This document shows, one piece after another, positions 59,874 to 64,000 of a DNA stretch of 64,000 nucleotides. Under the pieces are notes generated by a model, which saw nothing but the letters and a program-made list of their open reading frames with translations, searched no databases and had not been told where the DNA came from. Both the position numbers and the translations under genes were made by a program. The DNA is from an uncultured Prevotella sp. (GTDB lineage Bacteria; Bacteroidota; Bacteroidia; Bacteroidales; Bacteroidaceae), in contig CAJKQX010000002.1 of assembly GCA_905202125.1 (NCBI GenBank), positions 1-64,000 on the forward strand, given 5' to 3'. Position 1 is the stretch's first letter, and each line of letters begins with the position of its first letter.

Positions 59874-61745
59874 ATGATGGACTCTCAAGAAAATACACTA
59901 TTGCAAGGTGTAAACGAACAAGAGAAGAGCGTGGAGCAATCTGCCGTTCAAGTAGAAAATGTCGACAAGGCTGCCGAAACGGTGGCTCAGGAGGCTTTGG
60001 AAAATGGTGTTGAGGAGCAGGCCGCTCCCGATACAAAACAGCAAAAATCTTATAAGACCAAACAGGAGGTGCTTGTGAGGTTGAGAGAGATTATTGCTGC
60101 CGACGATTTCTCCAACAAAGAGGAAATCGATTATCTCAAAACCACTTTCTATAAACTGCATATTGCCGAGCGCGAAGCTAAACAACGGGAATATCTGGAG
60201 GCCGGCGGCGACCCTGAGAAATATCAGATTTTGCCCGATGAAGACGAAGCGGCTTTCAAGTCGGAGATGTCTGTCATTCGCGAGAAACGCACACAACTGT
60301 TCTTGCAACAAGAAGCCGAGAAACAGGCCAACCTCGAGAAAAAGCTCGACATAATCAATAAGATAAAAGCTATGGCCACCTCTCCTGATCAAGCCAATAA
60401 GTCGTATCAGGAGTTCAAGGACCTTCAGCAGCAATGGAAAGAAATTAAAGCCGTGCCGGCAGAAAAAGCCAATGAACTCTGGCGCAGCTATCAACTTTAC
60501 GTGGAACAGTTCTACGACCTGCTCAAACTCAACATTGAGGCACGTGAATATGATTTTAAGAAAAATCTCGAACTGAAGACAAAACTCTGTGAGGCAGCAG
60601 AAAAACTGGCTGACGAAACAGATGTCATCAGTGCGTTCCATCAGTTGCAGGAACTCCATCAGCAGTATCGCGAGATAGGACCTGTGGCCAAAGACTTGCG
60701 CGAAGAGATATGGACACGCTTCAAGGCGGCGTCTACGATAATCAACAAACGCCATCAGAACCATTTCGAAGAACTCCGTGCCAAGGAGGAAGAGAATCTT
60801 GCCAAGAAACAGGAACTGTGCGAGAAGGTTGAGGCCATTGCCAAAGAAGAAAACAAAGGTGCCGGCGACTGGGAGAGACATACCAAAGAAATCATAGCAT
60901 TACAGGCCGAGTGGAAGACCATCGGTTTTGCTCCTCAGAAGATGAATGTCAAGATTTTCGAGCGCTTCCGTGGCGTCTGTGATGATTTCTTCGGTCGTAA
61001 GGCCGAGTTCTTCAAAGAGTTGAAAGCAACCCTTTCGGCCAACATAGACAAAAAGAAAGCTCTTGTCGAGAAGGCGCGCGAACTCTCTGAAAGCACGGAC
61101 TGGAAATCCACAAGCGACAAACTCATTGCTCTTCAGAAAGAATGGAAGACCATTGGTAGTGTGCCCAAGAAGATTGGCGACCAGCTCTGGACCGATTTCA
61201 TTGCCGCATGCAATACCTTCTTCGAGGCTCGCAACGCCGCCAATGCCGGTGTACACAATGAGGAACGTACCAATCTGGAGAAGAAACGCTCCATTATCGA
61301 GCAGCTTCGCACCATCACAACCGAGACTTCGGACAATGTACAAGCAGACGTTCAGAAACTCGTAGACGAATACAACGCCGTGGGCCACGTCCCTTACAAA
61401 GAGAAGGACAACCTCTACAAAGAGTATCATGATGTGCTCGACAAGATTTACAAGGAGTTGAATATCTCCACCGCACGTCGTCGCCTCGACAATTTCAAGA
61501 CCAATCTCAAGAATGTGGCCAAACGTGGCGATGATGCCATTGACAACGAGCGCGGACGTCTGATGCGTCGTTTCGAACAACTGAAACAGGAGATTCAGAC
61601 CTATGAGAACAATATAGGATTTCTCAATGCAAGCAGCAAGAAGGGCAACAGTCTTGTGGATGAGATGAATCGCAAGGTGCTCAGGCTGAAAGATGACTTG
61701 GATTTGGTGAAACAGAAAATCAAAGTCATCGACGCACAAAACTGA
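59874..61745 (+). CDS. DUF349 repeat protein
   Basis: A 623-residue cytoplasmic, highly helical and charged protein. After an acidic N-terminus (1-65) come several DUF349 repeats, each centred on a Trp-containing helix: YQEFKDLQQQWKEIKAVP, FHQLQELHQQYREIGPVA, EIIALQAEWKTIGFAP, LIALQKEWKTIGSVPKK and VQKLVDEYNAVGHVP. The C-terminal 70 residues form a coiled coil. Bacteroidetes usually carry one such long protein. The function is not established; nucleic-acid or ribosome association has been suggested for the family. The start could also be the second codon Met. Confidence 0.92.
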   Translation: MMDSQENTLLQGVNEQEKSVEQSAVQVENVDKAAETVAQEALENGVEEQAAPDTKQQKSYKTKQEVLVRLREIIAADDFSNKEEIDYLKTTFYKLHIAEREAKQREYLEAGGDPEKYQILPDEDEAAFKSEMSVIREKRTQLFLQQEAEKQANLEKKLDIINKIKAMATSPDQANKSYQEFKDLQQQWKEIKAVPAEKANELWRSYQLYVEQFYDLLKLNIEAREYDFKKNLELKTKLCEAAEKLADETDVISAFHQLQELHQQYREIGPVAKDLREEIWTRFKAASTIINKRHQNHFEELRAKEEENLAKKQELCEKVEAIAKEENKGAGDWERHTKEIIALQAEWKTIGFAPQKMNVKIFERFRGVCDDFFGRKAEFFKELKATLSANIDKKKALVEKARELSESTDWKSTSDKLIALQKEWKTIGSVPKKIGDQLWTDFIAACNTFFEARNAANAGVHNEERTNLEKKRSIIEQLRTITTETSDNVQADVQKLVDEYNAVGHVPYKEKDNLYKEYHDVLDKIYKELNISTARRRLDNFKTNLKNVAKRGDDAIDNERGRLMRRFEQLKQEIQTYENNIGFLNASSKKGNSLVDEMNRKVLRLKDDLDLVKQKIKVIDAQN

Positions 61746-61802
61746 TGACAAAGCGTTAAGCCCAAATCTAATGACTGATTTGGGTTAAGAAGATTGTATA
61801 TT

Positions 61803-61843
61803 AAAAACAGCATCAATCAACCGTTATTGATGCTGTTTTTTTA
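61803..61843. terminator. bidirectional terminator between DUF349 and bcp genes
   Basis: A perfect 15-base-pair stem AAAAACAGCATCAAT (61803-61817) with ATTGATGCTGTTTTT (61826-61840), then more T residues. The A/T ends make it work on both strands. Confidence 0.9.
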
Positions 61844-61866
61844 TTTCAAGATGTCTGACTATCCGA

Positions 61867-62319
61867 TCAGAGGGATAGTATCTGGCTGGCGTGTTCTTTC
61901 ACCTTGATTTCTTTCGGTCCCATGACATGCTCCACGACACCGTTTTCGTCGATGATGAATGTCGTGCGGAATGTGCCCATATACGTGCGTCCGCACATCT
62001 TTTTCTCTCCCCAGACGCCGAACTCCTCGACGAGTCGTTTTTCGGTATCGGCGATGAGTGTGAACGGCAGATTGTTCTTCTCAATGAATTTCGTGTGGGA
62101 CTTGCCGCTGTCCACGCTCACACCCACAATCTCGTATCCTTTCGCCTTCAACTCGTCGTAGTTGTCGCGCAGACTGCAAGCCTCGCTCGTGCATCCCGGA
62201 GTTGAGTCTTTGGGATAAAAATACAACACAAGTTTTCGTCCGGCAAAGTCGCTCATGCGTACCTCGTTGCCGTTTTGGTCCGTTCCCAACAATTCGGGAA
62301 CTCTCATTCCTGTTTCCAT
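61867..62319 (-). CDS. bcp: thioredoxin-dependent thiol peroxidase (Bcp/PrxQ)
   Basis: A 150-residue peroxiredoxin that reduces peroxides using thioredoxin. The active site reads KDSTPGCTSEACSLRDNYDE with the peroxidatic Cys43 and resolving Cys48 five residues apart, the PrxQ pattern. Other family parts are LYFYPKD, FTLIADTEKRLVEEFGVWGE and RTTFIIDENGVVEHV. A -7 box TATTTTTG lies on the minus strand at 62364-62371. Confidence 0.96.
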   Translation of the reverse strand: METGMRVPELLGTDQNGNEVRMSDFAGRKLVLYFYPKDSTPGCTSEACSLRDNYDELKAKGYEIVGVSVDSGKSHTKFIEKNNLPFTLIADTEKRLVEEFGVWGEKKMCGRTYMGTFRTTFIIDENGVVEHVMGPKEIKVKEHASQILSL

Positions 62320-62427
62320 ATCGATAATCTATAATTTTGGTTTTACATGTTGAAATGAAAGTACAAAAATAATAAAATAAATCTGAATATCCGACTCGCA
62401 AATAAAAGTTAAATCCTCGTTATGATG

Positions 62428-62458
62428 TTTGTCGTTTGAGATATAAGAAATAATTTTG
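62428..62458 (+). promoter_or_regulatory. promoter of the MATE gene
   Basis: TTTG (62428-62431) and TAATTTTG (62451-62458) are 19 bases apart, about 38 bases before the start. Confidence 0.78.
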
Positions 62459-62496
62459 CCGATTATTTTCAATTTCCACATCACTCCTACGACACA

Positions 62497-63819
62497 ATGA
62501 TACATTTACAGCCCATCGACCGCAGCATACTCCGCATCGCCATTCCATCGATAATATCCAATATCACGGTGCCATTGCTTGGTCTTGTCGACATCACCAT
62601 CGTGGGTCACATCGGCGATGCGTCCTATATCGGGGCGATAGCCGTGGGCGGAATGATCTTTAATGTGATATATTGGGTGTTCGGTTTCTTGCGTATGGGC
62701 ACCAGTGGCATGACCTCTCAGGCCCACGGACGAGACGACCGGCAGGAGATGATGCGTATACTCTGCCGCTCGTTTGTGGTGGCACTGTCGGTGGCATTAC
62801 TCGTGTTGATATTTCGCCGGCCGTTGTTTCATGGTGTCATGCGTCTTGTCAGTGCCGAGGGTGGGGTGGTGCAGCTTGTCGATACCTATTTTAATATATG
62901 CGTTTGGGGAGCACCCGCCGTGCTCTGTCTGCACGGTCTCACGGGATGGTTCATCGGTATGCAGAACACTCGCATTCCCATGTTCGTGTCCATCATGCAG
63001 AATATCGTCAACATTGCGGCCAGCCTGATCTTTGTATGTATCTGCGGAATGTCCGTCGACGGTGTCGCACTCGGCACCCTCGTTGCCCAATATGCAGGAT
63101 TCGCCGTGTCCTTCTTGTTCTTTCTCAAGCGTTATCGTGATCTTCATTGTTTCACCCTTCCTTCCGGCATATTCCTTCGCGGGGCCATGATGCGTTTCTT
63201 TCGTGTCAACAGCGACATCTTCATCCGCACACTCTTTCTCGTTGCCGTGAGCTTCTTTTTCCTCTCGGCCGGAGCGTCGCAAGGCACCGTCATCCTTGCA
63301 GTCAACACATTGCTGATGCAGCTCTTCACGCTTTTCTCCTATGTGATGGACGGTTTTGCATACGCCGGTGAGGCCCTTTGCGGTCATGCCAAAGGTGCCG
63401 GCAATCTCCGTTCGATGTACGCCACTATCCGCCGGCTGTTTCTTTGGGGAGCTGTCGTTACTGCCATCTACACCCTCGTCTATGCCTTCGGCGGAATGTC
63501 GTTTCTCGGTCTGCTCACCGATGATGCCTCCGTTGTTGCCTCTTCGGCCGACTATCTGCCGTGGGCTGTGGCCATACCTGCGGCCGGAGTGGCCGCCTTC
63601 ATCTGGGACGGAGTGTTCATCGGACTTACCGCCACCCGCGCAATGATGTACACACTCCTCCTCTCGGCACTTGTCTTTTTCGCCTCCTACATGCTGTTCG
63701 GCCAGCGTTGGGGCAACCATGCGTTGTGGTTCTCGTTCGTGGCGTATCTGTTCATGCGTGGCGTGATACAGACAGTGCTCTTCAGTTTTTATAAAAAAAG
63801 GGATGCACTCTCTTGTTGA
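62497..63819 (+). CDS. MATE family efflux transporter (DinF-like)
   Basis: A 440-residue inner-membrane protein with 12 helices, exporting drugs or metabolites against sodium or protons. Family features are the N-terminal IAIPSIISNITVPLLGLVDI segment, VGGMIFNVIYWVFGFLRMGT, and in the second half MDGFAYAGEALCGHAKGAGN. The even GTSGMTSQAHGRDD loop resembles the DinF group. The substrate is unknown. Its stop codon lies inside the terminator hairpin shared with the facing gene. Confidence 0.93.
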   Translation: MIHLQPIDRSILRIAIPSIISNITVPLLGLVDITIVGHIGDASYIGAIAVGGMIFNVIYWVFGFLRMGTSGMTSQAHGRDDRQEMMRILCRSFVVALSVALLVLIFRRPLFHGVMRLVSAEGGVVQLVDTYFNICVWGAPAVLCLHGLTGWFIGMQNTRIPMFVSIMQNIVNIAASLIFVCICGMSVDGVALGTLVAQYAGFAVSFLFFLKRYRDLHCFTLPSGIFLRGAMMRFFRVNSDIFIRTLFLVAVSFFFLSAGASQGTVILAVNTLLMQLFTLFSYVMDGFAYAGEALCGHAKGAGNLRSMYATIRRLFLWGAVVTAIYTLVYAFGGMSFLGLLTDDASVVASSADYLPWAVAIPAAGVAAFIWDGVFIGLTATRAMMYTLLLSALVFFASYMLFGQRWGNHALWFSFVAYLFMRGVIQTVLFSFYKKRDALSC

Positions 63820-63829
63820 GAGCCATCCC
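63793..63829 (-). terminator. terminator overlapping the MATE stop codon
   Basis: GGGATG (63800-63805) pairs with CATCCC (63824-63829), with CTCTC/GAGAG inside. On the minus strand a T run follows (63793-63799), so it ends the gene at 63873-64000. The MATE stop (63817-63819) falls within the stem. Confidence 0.82.
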
Positions 63830-63872
63830 CATGCAATATAATAATAAGATATTAAGTTTATCTTGCCACCCC

Positions 63873-64000
63873 TTATTTTATACTCTTCACATACGAGGCA
63901 GTTGCCAAAGCCGCTCCGTCGGCCCCCGATGCCTTGCGTGTGCAGTATTTCAGACGGGCACTCTTTTCTCCTTCATACGAATTCCATTTCAATGTCAGGT
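63873..64000 (-). CDS. 3' end of an unidentified gene cut by the window edge
   Basis: The last 41 codons of a minus-strand frame enter from the right edge and stop at 63873-63875. The visible tail includes LTLKWNSYEGEKSARLKYC and ends ATASYVKSIK. The codon use is like that of the neighbours and a good terminator follows, so it is probably real. The family is not recognised from this tail. Confidence 0.6.
   Translation of the reverse strand, partial: LTLKWNSYEGEKSARLKYCTRKASGADGAALATASYVKSIK

Overview
The window looks like chromosomal DNA from an anaerobic member of the order Bacteroidales; gene content would suit a gut Muribaculaceae or Prevotellaceae relative, but the family cannot be proven from the sequence. 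Support comes from the Bacteroidetes-type promoters (a TTTG box about 20 bases before a TAnnTTTG box) ahead of many genes, a MurF-alanine racemase fusion, two TonB-dependent receptors, GSCFA, DUF4954 and YfhO proteins, a B12-dependent ribonucleotide reductase, and secreted proteins carrying the short basic C-terminal tail common in this order. No rRNA, tRNA, CRISPR array, prophage or intact insertion sequence was seen.

Layout. Bases 1-330 are AT-rich with a direct repeat. From 300 to 4053 there is a thiamine salvage operon: promoter, TPP riboswitch, intrinsic terminator, TonB-dependent receptor, PnuT-type inner-membrane carrier and thiamine pyrophosphokinase. A second TonB receptor (ligand unknown) converges on dnaA across a hairpin-rich spacer. 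From 8170 to 13497 (minus strand) lie an MCE lipid-transport protein and its partner amidase, folB and nrdJ. A nitroreductase gene, a 637-base spacer with a phased repeat array, and murF-alr follow. From 17744 to 22734 lies a cell-surface group: GH43 glycosidase, GSCFA protein and YfhO membrane protein.

23054-25008 is an OmpR-type two-component system, followed by a second repeat array. 25424-27405 holds an ECF sigma factor cassette facing a PepSY-like secreted protein. 27561-35408 (minus strand) is fumarase, an M16 protease, DUF4954 and hflX. A third repeat array lies at 35777-35886. Then come a DNA alkylation repair protein, an amino-sugar operon (GH20 hexosaminidase, nagB) that also carries a helicase with an embedded exonuclease, an OPT peptide transporter, a secreted M6 metalloprotease, an internally deleted flavoprotein pseudogene, clpB, a heavy-metal RND efflux operon, a YitT protein, a secreted protein with two duplicated halves, corA with an unusual leader, a DUF349 protein, thiol peroxidase and a MATE transporter. 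A gene fragment runs off the right edge.

The most unusual signal is a family of three intergenic arrays (14689-14798, 25141-25228, 35777-35886) built from 22-base units that share a CCCTTTCGCA-like core at fixed phase. The copies diverge between units but the period is kept exactly, as expected for something selected for helical phasing. I do not recognise this element.
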